Below are positions 32,905-41,747 of a DNA stretch of 64,000 bases, piece after piece. Position numbers and translations under genes: made by a program. The notes beneath the pieces were generated by a model, which worked only from the letters and a program-made list of their open reading frames with translations, searched no databases and was not told where the DNA came from. The stretch's first letter is position 1, and the number at the start of each line of letters is the position of its first letter. This stretch comes from Gammaproteobacteria bacterium RIFCSPHIGHO2_12_FULL_63_22 (GTDB lineage Bacteria; Pseudomonadota; Gammaproteobacteria; Xanthomonadales; Xanthomonadaceae), in assembly GCA_001801685.1 (NCBI GenBank), contig MGYJ01000088.1, positions 31,300 to 95,299 of the forward strand. The letters are read 5' to 3'.

Positions 32905-33930
32905 TCAGTATCTCGGGAAAAGCTGCGGATTCCGGTCGAGATGGTAGCTGCGCTGATGCGAATTGGGATAGCTTGGCGGCGGCTGGCTCGCGCGGTCGAG
33001 CCGTTCGATCTCTTCCGCGGAGAGCGTCCATTCCGCTGCCGCCAGATTGTCGTCGAGTTGCGCGTCGCTTCGGGCGCCGACAAGGATCGACGTCACGCCG
33101 GGCCGGGCGCGAACCCAGTTGAGCGCGACCTGTGACGGCGTCGCGCCGTCGTGGTCGGCGGCAATATCGCGGAGCACCGCGACGATCGCCTCGCCGCCGC
33201 GCCGGTGATAGGAGCCGATACGGCCCGTCTCGCCGAGCCGCGTTTTTTCCCCGCTGCTTTCCGCCCCGTCGAACTTGCCCGACAGATAGCCTTGTGCGAG
33301 CGGACTCCAGACGAGCGCACCGACCCCTTCGCTGACACCGCAGGGCAACAGCTCATTCTCGGCGTCGCGTGCCAGCAGTGAATATTGGATCTGCTGGCCG
33401 ATGAAGCGCTCTGTTCCCAGGCGGTCTGCCGTCGCCAGCGCCTTCATCAATTGCCAGCCCGCATAGTTGGAACTCCCGACATACCGCACCTTGCCCGCCC
33501 GGACGAGATCGCCGAGCGCACGCATCGTTTCCTCGAAGGGAACCAGACCGTCGTGGCAATGGACCTGATAGAGGTCGATCCAGTCCGTCCCCAGCCGCCT
33601 CAGACTGGCGTCGCAGGCATCGATGATATGGCGGCGCGAAAGCCCGCGGTCGTGCGAGCCGCGGCCTATCGCGCCGAACAGCTTGGTCGCGACGATCGCC
33701 GATGGTCGTTTGTCGCCGAGCGCCTCGCCCAGGATCTTCTCGGACTCGCCGCCCGAATATATGTCTGCCGTGTCGAACAGCGTCACTCCGGCCTCGATGC
33801 AGCGATCGACCTGACGCCGTGCACCCGCGATATCGGTCACCCCCATGCCCTTGCCGCTGCCGAAGGTCATCGCGCCGAAGCCCAGAACGGACAATTCGAG
33901 GCCGCTGTTGCCGAGAAAGCGTCGTTCCAT
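32905..33930 (-). CDS. Aldo/keto reductase
   Basis: A 341-residue AKR TIM-barrel protein. Catalytic tetrad: Asp and Tyr in LFDTADIYSGGESE, Lys in IVATKLFG, His in LYQVHCHD. NADPH binding is in the C-terminal segment WVRARPGVTSILVGARSDAQ. It would reduce an aldehyde or ketone. It begins three bases after the CaiB-like gene and is the last of the four-gene leftward operon (TonB receptor, MFS, CaiB, AKR). GSGKGMGVTDI is a normal family insertion. Confidence 0.92.
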   Translation of the reverse strand: MERRFLGNSGLELSVLGFGAMTFGSGKGMGVTDIAGARRQVDRCIEAGVTLFDTADIYSGGESEKILGEALGDKRPSAIVATKLFGAIGRGSHDRGLSRRHIIDACDASLRRLGTDWIDLYQVHCHDGLVPFEETMRALGDLVRAGKVRYVGSSNYAGWQLMKALATADRLGTERFIGQQIQYSLLARDAENELLPCGVSEGVGALVWSPLAQGYLSGKFDGAESSGEKTRLGETGRIGSYHRRGGEAIVAVLRDIAADHDGATPSQVALNWVRARPGVTSILVGARSDAQLDDNLAAAEWTLSAEEIERLDRASQPPPSYPNSHQRSYHLDRNPQLFPRY

Positions 33931-33933
33931 ATC

Positions 33934-35154
33934 CTAAATGGCCCCTTCGGCGCGCAGCGATGCGATCTGCGCTTCGTCATATCCCAATATTCCGCGCAAT
34001 ATCTCGTCGGCATGCTGGCCGAGCGTCGGCGGCGCGGCGGGCTCGCGCACCGGCGTTTCCGACATGCGGATCGGGTTGACGATCATCGGTAGCCGGTTTC
34101 CGTCGGCGTCGGTTACGGTGCGGACGAGGTCGCGGCTCACGATCTGCGGATCGCGGAAGGTCTGGTCGACGGTATAGATGGGCGCGCAGATGATATCGCC
34201 CGCGACCAGAGCTTCGTACAAGTCGCCGAGCGCCCAATTCTTCAGGCTTGTCTCGATCTCGATCTCGAGCGCATCCTTGTTGGCGAAACGGATCGCGCGC
34301 GTCGCGAAGCGCGGATCGTCGAGGAGGTCGGTGCGATCGATGATCTTGCAGAAGGCTTCGAATTTCGGTTCGGCGCTCGCCTGGATGTTGATCCTGCCGT
34401 TGCGGCACGAGTAGGTTTGCGCGGGAGCCGACCCCGATGCCGACGTACCCAGCGGCTGCGGTATCTCGCCGCTCATCAGATAGTCGATCGCGCGGTGCGA
34501 CATGGTGGCCACCGCAACGTCGAGCAGCGACATGTCGATATATTGCCCTCCGGCACCGACCATTTCGCGTGCCCGCAGCGCTGCCTGGATCGCGTTGGAT
34601 GCGTAAAGGCCGGTAATCAGGTCGGAGATGATCAGGCCGATCTTGGTCGGCGGCTGATCGGGCTCGCCGGTGATGCTCATCATCCCGCTCATCGCCTGGA
34701 ACACGCTGTCGGTGCCGGGACGGGGCGCATAGGGGCCAGTCTGGCCGAAACCCGTCACCGAGCAATAGATGATATCGGGATTGATCTCGCGGATCGCTGC
34801 ATAGTCGAGCCCGTGGCGGGCGAGATCGCCGACCTTGAAATTCTCGACGAAGATATCGCCGACGCGGGCGAGGTCGCGAACCAGCTGCCGGCCACCTGCT
34901 TTGGTGAGGTCGACCTCGATCGATTTCTTGTGCCGGTTAGCGCCGATGAAATAGGAGGAGATGGGAAGATCCTCTCCCTCTTCGTCCTTGATGAAGGGCG
35001 GGCCGTAATAGCGCATCTCGTCGCCGCGGTCCTTGCGTTCGAGCTTGATGACCTCGGCGCCGAGGTCAGCCAGCATCTGGGTCGCAAAGGGGGCGGCGAA
35101 GGTGCGGCCAAGATCGATCACGCGCACGCCCTGGAGGGGAAGGGGGGAAGTCAT
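33934..35154 (-). CDS. CaiB/BaiF family CoA-transferase (class III)
   Basis: A 406-residue class III CoA-transferase. It begins PLQGVRVIDLGRTFAAPFAT and has LGAEVIKLERKDRGDEMR, VDLTKAGGRQL and FGQTGPYAPRPGTD. The catalytic aspartate is present in GQYIDMSLLD (about residue 180), unlike in the fusion at 61537. It would move CoA between acids without ATP, for example onto a newly imported carboxylate. The start is ATG 35154, seven bases after the MFS stop; a longer frame lies inside that gene. Confidence 0.92.
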   Translation of the reverse strand: MTSPLPLQGVRVIDLGRTFAAPFATQMLADLGAEVIKLERKDRGDEMRYYGPPFIKDEEGEDLPISSYFIGANRHKKSIEVDLTKAGGRQLVRDLARVGDIFVENFKVGDLARHGLDYAAIREINPDIIYCSVTGFGQTGPYAPRPGTDSVFQAMSGMMSITGEPDQPPTKIGLIISDLITGLYASNAIQAALRAREMVGAGGQYIDMSLLDVAVATMSHRAIDYLMSGEIPQPLGTSASGSAPAQTYSCRNGRINIQASAEPKFEAFCKIIDRTDLLDDPRFATRAIRFANKDALEIEIETSLKNWALGDLYEALVAGDIICAPIYTVDQTFRDPQIVSRDLVRTVTDADGNRLPMIVNPIRMSETPVREPAAPPTLGQHADEILRGILGYDEAQIASLRAEGAI

Positions 35155-35161
35155 GATTTTG

Positions 35162-36520
35162 TCAGTCTCCGGCGGCGTGCATCGCGCGCAGTTTTTTTGA
35201 TACGAGGCCAAGCATGATCAGCACGAGGGGTGCGAACACGACCGAAACGACGATCAGCGCCATGCCGAGCTGGCCGGGATCGCGCAGCATATAGTCGCTC
35301 ACGAATGCGGTGAAGGGTGCGCCGATCCCGCTGCCGACGACGGTAACGATAGCGAGGAAAATCGCCGAGACCTGGCCGCGCAGATGCTGCGGGGTGTGAA
35401 TTTGCAACGCCGATACGGCATAGCCGAGGAAGGGGTAGCAGAGCACATAATAGATGGCGTTGAGGATCAGGAAGATCCACGGATCGCCGCTCCAGAGCGC
35501 CACGATGTTGATCGGCACCGCGATCACCACACCCCATATCTGATAGCGCGTGTGGGCGTCGGCGATGCCGCGGCGATAGAGCCAGTCGACGAGCATCGCG
35601 CCGCCCACCTGGCCGACGGCGGCCGCGAGGATGTGCTGGATACCCCATGCGAGGCCGACCTTGCCGACGTCCCAGCCGAATTCGCGGACCATGAAGGTCG
35701 GCGTCCAGGCGGCATAGGCGTTGGTGATCACGTTGAGCAAGCCGAACCCGAGCGGCAGGCCGACAAAGAGCATCGGATGGCGCTTGAACAACTGGCCGAG
35801 CGGGATGCCGTGCGGGCTCGATCCGCTCGCGGCGGCAAGACGGGCTGCTTCGCGGGCGGCCTTGCGATCATATTCGCGGACCATCAACACAAGCGGGGCG
35901 AGCAATATGGTGATGCCGCCGACGGCGATGAAAACGAGTTGCCAGGGGCGTATGTTGCCAACGACGGGCAGATGGACCTCGCCCGCCCCCGCCGCGAGAT
36001 GGACGATCGCGCCGCCGAGCACGACGGCGAGCCCGCCGCCGATCACGGCGCCCAGCGAATAGACTGCGATTGCGGTCGACAGCCTTTCTTTGGGAAATTG
36101 CTCTGCGATCAGCGAGTGCGCGGCAGGCGTCAGCGCCGCCTCTCCCATGCCGACTCCCATGCGGCCGAGCATCAGACCCGGAAAGCTGCGTGCCAGACCC
36201 GACCCCAAGGTAGCGAAACCCCACAGGGTGACACCCGCCAGCGTAATCCAGCGCCGCGAGAAACGGTCGACCAGCCAGCCCATCTGCAGGCCGCACAGCG
36301 CAAAGAACAGACCGAAGGCCGGTCCCATCATAAGGCTGATCTGGAAATCGGTAAGGTCCAGATCGCGTTTGAGCGGCTCGACCATCATGGTGATGATCTG
36401 CCGGTCGATGAAGGAGAAAATGTAGAGCAGCAGAAACAGCCAGATCATCGGCCATCCGCGAAGGAAACCCCTCGCGGCTGTGCCGGGTTCGACCGCCGGG
36501 CCGCCATCAGCAATGTGCAT
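35162..36520 (-). CDS. MFS transporter, Spinster-like
   Basis: A 452-residue inner-membrane carrier with about twelve hydrophobic segments, starting WPMIWLFLLLYIFSFIDRQI and ending ALIVVSVVFAPLVLIMLGLV. The loop 2-3 signature is GWLVDRFSRRWITLAGVTLW. FSFIDRQI at the first helix is typical of Spinster-type sphingomonad carriers that accompany TonB receptors. It probably carries the substrate across the inner membrane after TonB-dependent outer-membrane uptake. Start ATG 36520 behind GAGGAACG. Second gene of the receptor operon, with a hairpin upstream. Confidence 0.9.
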   Translation of the reverse strand: MHIADGGPAVEPGTAARGFLRGWPMIWLFLLLYIFSFIDRQIITMMVEPLKRDLDLTDFQISLMMGPAFGLFFALCGLQMGWLVDRFSRRWITLAGVTLWGFATLGSGLARSFPGLMLGRMGVGMGEAALTPAAHSLIAEQFPKERLSTAIAVYSLGAVIGGGLAVVLGGAIVHLAAGAGEVHLPVVGNIRPWQLVFIAVGGITILLAPLVLMVREYDRKAAREAARLAAASGSSPHGIPLGQLFKRHPMLFVGLPLGFGLLNVITNAYAAWTPTFMVREFGWDVGKVGLAWGIQHILAAAVGQVGGAMLVDWLYRRGIADAHTRYQIWGVVIAVPINIVALWSGDPWIFLILNAIYYVLCYPFLGYAVSALQIHTPQHLRGQVSAIFLAIVTVVGSGIGAPFTAFVSDYMLRDPGQLGMALIVVSVVFAPLVLIMLGLVSKKLRAMHAAGD

Positions 36521-36568
36521 GATCGTTCCTCGATTACGGCACCGCCAGACGGCGCGCCGGGAAGAAGG

Positions 36569-36604
36569 CTCCGTCGGGCCGGCTTGCGCCGGACCCCGAC
36601 GGAG
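36569..36604 (-). terminator. Intercistronic hairpin between TonB receptor and MFS genes
   Basis: CTCCGTCGGG pairs with CCCGACGGAG and an inner GCCGG/CCGGC stem closes a four-base loop; in the leftward direction it is followed by CCTTCTTCCC. The T tract is weak, so it may act as an attenuator or mRNA stabiliser, giving more receptor than transporter, not as a full terminator. Confidence 0.6.
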
Positions 36605-36615
36605 GAGGTGGAGGA

Positions 36616-38766
36616 TCAAAATTCAAAGGAAACCCGTCCGCCGAATGTCCGCGGCCGGCCATAGAGTGCGGAGTCCGCCGTTCCTCCGGCGAGGACGTAG
36701 ACGGTATAGGTCTCGTCGAGCAGATTCTTGCCCCACAGCGTGAAGGTGAGATTGGGGTTCGCGAGACGGAAGCCGATCTCGCCGTTCACCAGCGTTCTTG
36801 CACCTTCGACAATCCGGTTGTCGGCATCGCGATAGCTTTTGCCGGCATGATAGGCATTGGCGGACAGGAGCAGGCTGTTGCCATTGTCCAGTTCATACTC
36901 ATAGTCGAAGCCGGAATTGACCGAGAAGAGCGGCGTGCGGATGATCTTGTTGCCCGTCGCGTCGAAGGTGATGATGCGATTTCCGCCCGTCGGCAGCGGC
37001 TCGTAACCGACCGCATTCTCGAAGTCGGTAAACTCGCCCCAGAGCTTCGAAAAGCCGAGCCGCACGTTGAGGCCGCGTGTCGGGCGGCCGAACAACTCGC
37101 CTTCGATGCCATAGATTTCCGCCGCACCCGCATTTTGCAGCGTCGACAGATTGTTGATGCGGATGTTGACCTGCATGTCGGTATAGTCGGTGTAGAAGGC
37201 GGCGAAATTGGCGTTGAGCCAGCCTCCGAGCTTGAGCTTGGTGCCCAGTTCATATTGCCAGACATTTTCCGGATTGACCGGGACGGTGCTGAAGGTCGAT
37301 GCCCCGAACAGCCCGGATTTGAAGCCCTTGCCGGCCTTCGCATAGATATTGGCATCGCTGTTGATGCGATATTGCAGCGTCGCGGAGGGAGTGAAGACTT
37401 CCCAGCGATGCTCCGCCTCCAGCGTCGCGCCGCTGATATTATTCTCGATGAAGAAGTCCTTGTGCTCGTTGGTGTAGCGCCCGGCGAGCGTCAGCGAGAG
37501 GCTGTCGGTGAAATCATAGGTTCCCTGTGCATAGATGGCGACCGAATCGGTGCCGACGTTCGAGGTGACGTCGCTGGAGCCCGGACCGGCCGGATTGCCG
37601 TTGGTGATGACCTGCTGCCGCGTATAGCCCGCATCTTGGTTGAAATAGCTCCCGCCGACGATCCAGTTGAGCCGCCCGGTCTCGCCGGTCAGATAAAGCT
37701 CCTGCATGAAGGAACGCGCGAAATAGTCGACCGGCAGGCGCGACCGTTCGATGTTGGTGCTGTCGACGTCGGAATCGATGAACTGCTCGGCATTGTCGTA
37801 GGCGCTGATCGAGGTCAGGTCGGCGAAGCCGAGGTCGGCGCGAACGGTCAGCGACGCCGAATCCTGCCTCAGATTGAGCTGCCCGCCCATCCCGGACGTT
37901 TCGTTCGGCCGGGTCGGGAGGATCACCCCGGGGGTCTGCGCCGTGACGACATTGTTGAGATAGGGCTGCTGGCCCGTCGCCAGCGTATCGTCGCGCGTGA
38001 CATGCCCATAGGCGACGATCAGGTCGAGCCAGTCGGCCGGGCGGACGAGAAGCTTGGTCCGCAGCGCCCATGTGTCGACCCAGCCCTTTTTCGGGCCGCC
38101 ATTGAGGTCGGTGATATAGCCGTCGTCCTTGTTGAGGGTGAAGGCGACGTTCGCCGCGACGACATCGTCGCCGCCGTTGGCGTAAAGTTTCAGGATGCGC
38201 TCGTCGTAGCTGCCATAGCTCAGGCTGCCCCGCAGCATCTCGTCATTGTCGGGATCGAGCGTCACGATATTGATTGCGCCGCCGGTGCTGTTGCGCCCGA
38301 ATAGCGCGCCCTGCGGGCCTTTGAGGACCTCGACGCGCGAGACATTGTTGAGCTCGGTGGCGATGCTGCCGAGAAAAGGTTGATAGACGCCGTCGATGTA
38401 GACGGGGACGAGCGATTCATCGCCGGCGGCGACGCCGCGCGTGCCGAGACCGCGGATCGTCGGCTGCGGCGAGAAGGACGATTGGGTGAAGTTCAGGCTG
38501 GGGGTGATCTGGGTCAGGTCGTTGGTCGACGAAATGCCCGCGCTTTCGAGCGCCTGTCCCGAAAAGGCCGAAATCGCGATCGGCACGTCCTGCAGCCGTT
38601 CTTCGCGCCGCTGTGCCGTGACGACGATGTCGCCGGCATCCGGCGCCTCTCCGGCGGCGCTTTCGGTTTCGTCGGCCGGCGCGGTTGACTGCGCATGGGC
38701 GGCGCTGGCGCCGAACAGGCTGGCAAACACGAGCGCGCGAATGGATGTGGCGGCGATGGTCAACAT
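36616..38766 (-). CDS. TonB-dependent outer-membrane receptor
   Basis: A 716-residue receptor. A signal peptide is visible (SIRALVFASLFGASAAHAQ, cleavage after residue about 26), then the TonB-box-like DIVVTAQRR, plug motifs QDVPIAISAFSG and VEVLKGPQGALFGRNSTGG, and a 22-strand-type barrel ending in GRVSFEF with terminal Phe. It would import a large hydrophobic substrate with energy from TonB-ExbBD (not in this window). First gene of a leftward operon. Its promoter region carries two 7-9-7 inverted repeats and a divergent LysR gene. Confidence 0.93.
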   Translation of the reverse strand: MLTIAATSIRALVFASLFGASAAHAQSTAPADETESAAGEAPDAGDIVVTAQRREERLQDVPIAISAFSGQALESAGISSTNDLTQITPSLNFTQSSFSPQPTIRGLGTRGVAAGDESLVPVYIDGVYQPFLGSIATELNNVSRVEVLKGPQGALFGRNSTGGAINIVTLDPDNDEMLRGSLSYGSYDERILKLYANGGDDVVAANVAFTLNKDDGYITDLNGGPKKGWVDTWALRTKLLVRPADWLDLIVAYGHVTRDDTLATGQQPYLNNVVTAQTPGVILPTRPNETSGMGGQLNLRQDSASLTVRADLGFADLTSISAYDNAEQFIDSDVDSTNIERSRLPVDYFARSFMQELYLTGETGRLNWIVGGSYFNQDAGYTRQQVITNGNPAGPGSSDVTSNVGTDSVAIYAQGTYDFTDSLSLTLAGRYTNEHKDFFIENNISGATLEAEHRWEVFTPSATLQYRINSDANIYAKAGKGFKSGLFGASTFSTVPVNPENVWQYELGTKLKLGGWLNANFAAFYTDYTDMQVNIRINNLSTLQNAGAAEIYGIEGELFGRPTRGLNVRLGFSKLWGEFTDFENAVGYEPLPTGGNRIITFDATGNKIIRTPLFSVNSGFDYEYELDNGNSLLLSANAYHAGKSYRDADNRIVEGARTLVNGEIGFRLANPNLTFTLWGKNLLDETYTVYVLAGGTADSALYGRPRTFGGRVSFEF

Positions 38767-38781
38767 GGCTCTCCCTGCTTG

Positions 38782-38804
38782 GATCCGTTCGTTTGCGACG
38801 GATC
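38782..38804. promoter_or_regulatory. Inverted repeat GATCCGT-N9-ACGGATC
   Basis: A perfect 7-9-7 inverted repeat starting 15 bp upstream of the TonB receptor start. It has the same arm length and spacer as the LysR-like box at 38862-38884, in the same intergenic region, though a different sequence. It may be a second regulator site, e.g. an activation site near the receptor promoter. Confidence 0.5.
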
Positions 38805-38861
38805 TGACGCTCGCCTAGCTGCCATCGGCCGGAGGATTGATCATCAGCGATATTCGGGGTT

Positions 38862-38884
38862 ATCTATCACGAAACGAGATAGAT
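38862..38884. promoter_or_regulatory. LysR-type box ATCTATC-N9-GATAGAT
   Basis: A perfect 7-9-7 inverted repeat containing ATC-N9-GAT, the LTTR consensus. It ends nine bases before the LysR ATG at 38894, the position of a typical autoregulatory recognition site, and argues against the longer TTG-initiated frame starting at 38837. Confidence 0.62.
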
Positions 38885-38893
38885 GGGACTGAC

Positions 38894-39790
38894 ATGCTTG
38901 ATCTTCGACAGGTGCTGAGCTTCGTGACGATCGCCGAGAAGCGTTCGTTTACCCAGGCGGCGGAAACCCTCGAAATCGCGCAGTCGGCCGTCTCGCAGCA
39001 CATCCGGCGGCTGGAGGATCAGCTACAGCTCACCTTGCTGACCCGAAATTCGCGCTCGGTCGCCCTCTCGGCAGACGGGCAGGCTATGCTGCCGCATGCG
39101 CAGGCCCTGCTCGACTCCGAGCAGAATATCCTCGCCGCGGCCCGGGCTCTCCGCGCGGCCACCAATTCGATCCTGCGGATCGGCGCCTATTCGTTCGCCG
39201 CCGACCAGCGCATGGATGCGATCGATGCGTTCCAGAATCGATATCCCGAACTGCGACTGGAAATCGTCTACGGCACGCGCGCCGAATTGATGGCGAAGCT
39301 GCGCGACGGCACGCTCGATATTTTTTTCTCGCTGTCGGCGCCATCGGTGACCGAACCCGATCTTGCCGAAACCCACGTCGCCCGCCGCTATTGTCACATT
39401 GCCGTGCCGCCAACACACCGGCTGGCGGGGAGCGAAGGCATTTCGATCGACGATCTCGCCGACGAGCAGGTGGCCATTTCTCCGGGAAACCAGGATTCGC
39501 CGGTCGTCTCGCTCGTCTATGCCGGACTCATTGCGCATGGCGCGCAGCTGATTGCCGCGCCGGAAGCCGATCGCCGCGCCATCGCGCGCTTCGCGCGCTC
39601 GCGCGGTCTACCGCATTTGCTATGGACGACGCGGATATTGCCGCGACACGAGGAAGAAGGGGAGGAGATTTATCCCTTGCTCGGCGATGCCCCGCGCATC
39701 GATACGGTGATCTACAGCCGGCCCGGCGATCGTCGTCGCTGGGTCAGGCTGATCCTCGCCGCTTTCGCCGATCGCGACAAGCCGCGTTAG
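38894..39790 (+). CDS. LysR-family transcriptional regulator
   Basis: A 298-residue LTTR that starts MLDLRQVLSFVTIAEKRSFT, then LEIAQSAVSQHIRRLEDQLQ as the recognition helix. The effector domain starts SILRIGAYSFAADQRMDAID and is followed by DIFFSLSAPS. It is divergent from the TonB receptor operon and is its likely activator. The upstream TTG start would put 19 residues across the LTTR box. The gene ends ten bases before the convergent alcohol dehydrogenase. Confidence 0.9.
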   Translation: MLDLRQVLSFVTIAEKRSFTQAAETLEIAQSAVSQHIRRLEDQLQLTLLTRNSRSVALSADGQAMLPHAQALLDSEQNILAAARALRAATNSILRIGAYSFAADQRMDAIDAFQNRYPELRLEIVYGTRAELMAKLRDGTLDIFFSLSAPSVTEPDLAETHVARRYCHIAVPPTHRLAGSEGISIDDLADEQVAISPGNQDSPVVSLVYAGLIAHGAQLIAAPEADRRAIARFARSRGLPHLLWTTRILPRHEEEGEEIYPLLGDAPRIDTVIYSRPGDRRRWVRLILAAFADRDKPR

Positions 39791-39800
39791 CTGGCAGGGG

Positions 39801-40841
39801 TCAAAGTGTCGCCATGTCGATCACGAAGCGATATTTGACGTCCGCCTTTTCCAGCCTTTCAAAGGCCGTGTTGATGTCGTCCATGCGGATCATTTCGCAT
39901 TCGGGCAGAATATTCTTCTCGGCGCAGAAATCGAGCATCTCCTGCGTTTCGGCGATCCCGCCGATCGCCGAACCGGAAAGCGTCTTGCGCCCGCCGAGCA
40001 GCAGGCCGGTGTGCAGCTGAACCATGTCGATCGCGCCGACGATGACATGCGCGCCGTCGGGCTTGAGTAGCAGCAGATAGGGCTGCACCTCGTGCGCGAC
40101 CGGGATGGTGTCGAGGATGAAGTCGAAGCTTCGCGCCGCTGCCTTCATTTGATCCGTGTCGGACGAAATCAGGACGTGATGCGCGCCCAGCTTCTGCGCA
40201 TCGGCCGCCTTGGCGGGCGATGTGGTGATCATCGTCACCTCGGCGCCCAGACCGGCAGCGAACTTGACCCCCATATGGCCAAGGCCGCCAAGGCCGACGA
40301 CCCCGACCTTCATGCCCGGCCCGACCTTCCAGTGGCGCAGCGGCGAATAGGTTGTGATGCCGGCGCAGAGCAGCGGCGCTGCCTTCGCCATGTCGAGCGC
40401 TTCGGGCAGGCGAAGCACAAATTCCTCGCGCACGACGATGGCCGATGAATAGCCGCCATGGGTTGGCGACCCGTCTTGCCGATCCTTGCTGTTGTAGGTG
40501 CCGGTCGCGCGATAATAGCAATATTGTTCCTGATCGGCGGCGCACGCATCGCAGGTGAGGCAGCTGTCGACGAGACAACCCACCGCAACCCTGTCGCCGA
40601 CCACAAACTTCGTAACCGCCGAGCCGATGGCGCGCACGACACCGACGATCTCGTGCCCCGGAACGAGCGGGTAGGCGGTATTGTGCCAGTCGTTGTGCGC
40701 CTGATGCATGTCCGAATGACACACGCCGCAATATCGGATCTCGATATCGACATCCCCGGGACGCAGCGCGCGCCGTTCGATGGCGATCGGCGCGACGGTG
40801 TCGGTCGCCGATCTCACCCCCCATGCGGCGATTTTCGTCAT
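39801..40841 (-). CDS. Zinc-dependent alcohol dehydrogenase, YahK/CAD-like
   Basis: A 346-residue MDR protein with both zinc sites: catalytic Cys in CGVCHSDMHQ with GHEIVG (His-Glu), and the structural CLVDSCLTCDACAADQEQYC loop. The Rossmann motif is GVVGLGGLGHMGVKFAAGLG. The family mostly reduces aldehydes with NADPH (YahK, cinnamyl-alcohol dehydrogenases). It is the last gene of the six-gene leftward operon from site 6 and overlaps the upstream ACAD stop as ATGA. Confidence 0.93.
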   Translation of the reverse strand: MTKIAAWGVRSATDTVAPIAIERRALRPGDVDIEIRYCGVCHSDMHQAHNDWHNTAYPLVPGHEIVGVVRAIGSAVTKFVVGDRVAVGCLVDSCLTCDACAADQEQYCYYRATGTYNSKDRQDGSPTHGGYSSAIVVREEFVLRLPEALDMAKAAPLLCAGITTYSPLRHWKVGPGMKVGVVGLGGLGHMGVKFAAGLGAEVTMITTSPAKAADAQKLGAHHVLISSDTDQMKAAARSFDFILDTIPVAHEVQPYLLLLKPDGAHVIVGAIDMVQLHTGLLLGGRKTLSGSAIGGIAETQEMLDFCAEKNILPECEMIRMDDINTAFERLEKADVKYRFVIDMATL

Positions 40842-41743
40842 GCGGCGTCCTCCAGCAAAAGCGCCGCGTCGGCGGGTGCGATGAATTGCAGCAGATGCGC
40901 GCGCTTCAGGCAGAGGTGCGGAGCCGCTTCGTCGGTCATGCCGATGCCGCCGTGGACCTGAATATTCGCGCGGCCATTGTCGATCGCCGCCTGATCGGCA
41001 AGGCGCTTCGCGGCGGCAACATGGAACGCCGCTTCGCCATCTTTCGCATCAAGCGCGCAGGCGGCATAATAGAGCTGCGACCGGGCGACCGCGGCCCGCA
41101 CCGCCATATCCGAACAGATATGCTTCAATGCCTGGAACCAGCCGATCGGACGGTCGAACTGCTCGCGCAGCCTGGCATAATCCGCCGCCATGTCGCGCGC
41201 GGCATCGGCGCAGCCGACGGCATAGGCGGCCGACAGCAATTGCAGATGGAGCGGCGAGGTGGGGGCGTTCGACACGGCCACCGGGCTTGTGGAAGGCTGC
41301 CGCCCTTGGAGCGTCGACAGATCGATGGTCGGACGATGCGGCTGGTCGTCCGGGGCGGCGTATAGGGCGACGGATTGCGCACTCCACATCACCGCCGTGC
41401 CGGCCTCGACCGGATCGAGGATGCGCATCGCATCCGAGCCCGTGACCGGGAGCGCGAGACCTGCCTTGCCTTCGAAGCTTCCGGCGAACCAGCGGTTCGC
41501 CGCCGCGGTCGAAATGAGCCCCATCGGGGCGAGAAAGCGACCGAGTTCGGCGAACACAAGCGCCTCGGTCGCATGGTCGAGGTCCATGCCGGGCGCCGTC
41601 ATGGCGCTCCAGCCCATCGCCTCGAGGTCCTGCCAAAGTCCAGCCCGCCGCGATCGCGCCGCTTCGAGCGGCATGTTATCGCGGCACCAGTCGGCGGTCG
41701 CCGTCTGCAGGGCGAGTTGCTCGTCGTTCGGGGTCAAATCCAT
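40838..41743 (-). CDS. Acyl-CoA dehydrogenase, short small-subunit type
   Basis: A 301-residue ACAD, the shortest in the window. The N-terminal helical domain (LTPNDEQLALQTATADWCRD) and the C-terminal domain (RLREQFDRPIGWFQALKHIC, QVHGGIGMTDEAAPHLCLKR) are present, but the beta domain is strongly shortened. The start is ATG 41743; the open frame extends further but lies inside the next ACAD. Its partner at 41748 is four bases away, so I infer a third heteromeric ACAD, with this subunit mainly structural. Confidence 0.87.
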   Translation of the reverse strand: MDLTPNDEQLALQTATADWCRDNMPLEAARSRRAGLWQDLEAMGWSAMTAPGMDLDHATEALVFAELGRFLAPMGLISTAAANRWFAGSFEGKAGLALPVTGSDAMRILDPVEAGTAVMWSAQSVALYAAPDDQPHRPTIDLSTLQGRQPSTSPVAVSNAPTSPLHLQLLSAAYAVGCADAARDMAADYARLREQFDRPIGWFQALKHICSDMAVRAAVARSQLYYAACALDAKDGEAAFHVAAAKRLADQAAIDNGRANIQVHGGIGMTDEAAPHLCLKRAHLLQFIAPADAALLLEDAA

Positions 41744-41747
41744 GCTC

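Noticed and set aside
38837-38893. TTG-initiated extension of the LysR gene at 38894
   Set aside because: The extra 19 residues would cover the ATC-N9-GAT box, and the ATG gives the usual LysR N-terminus.
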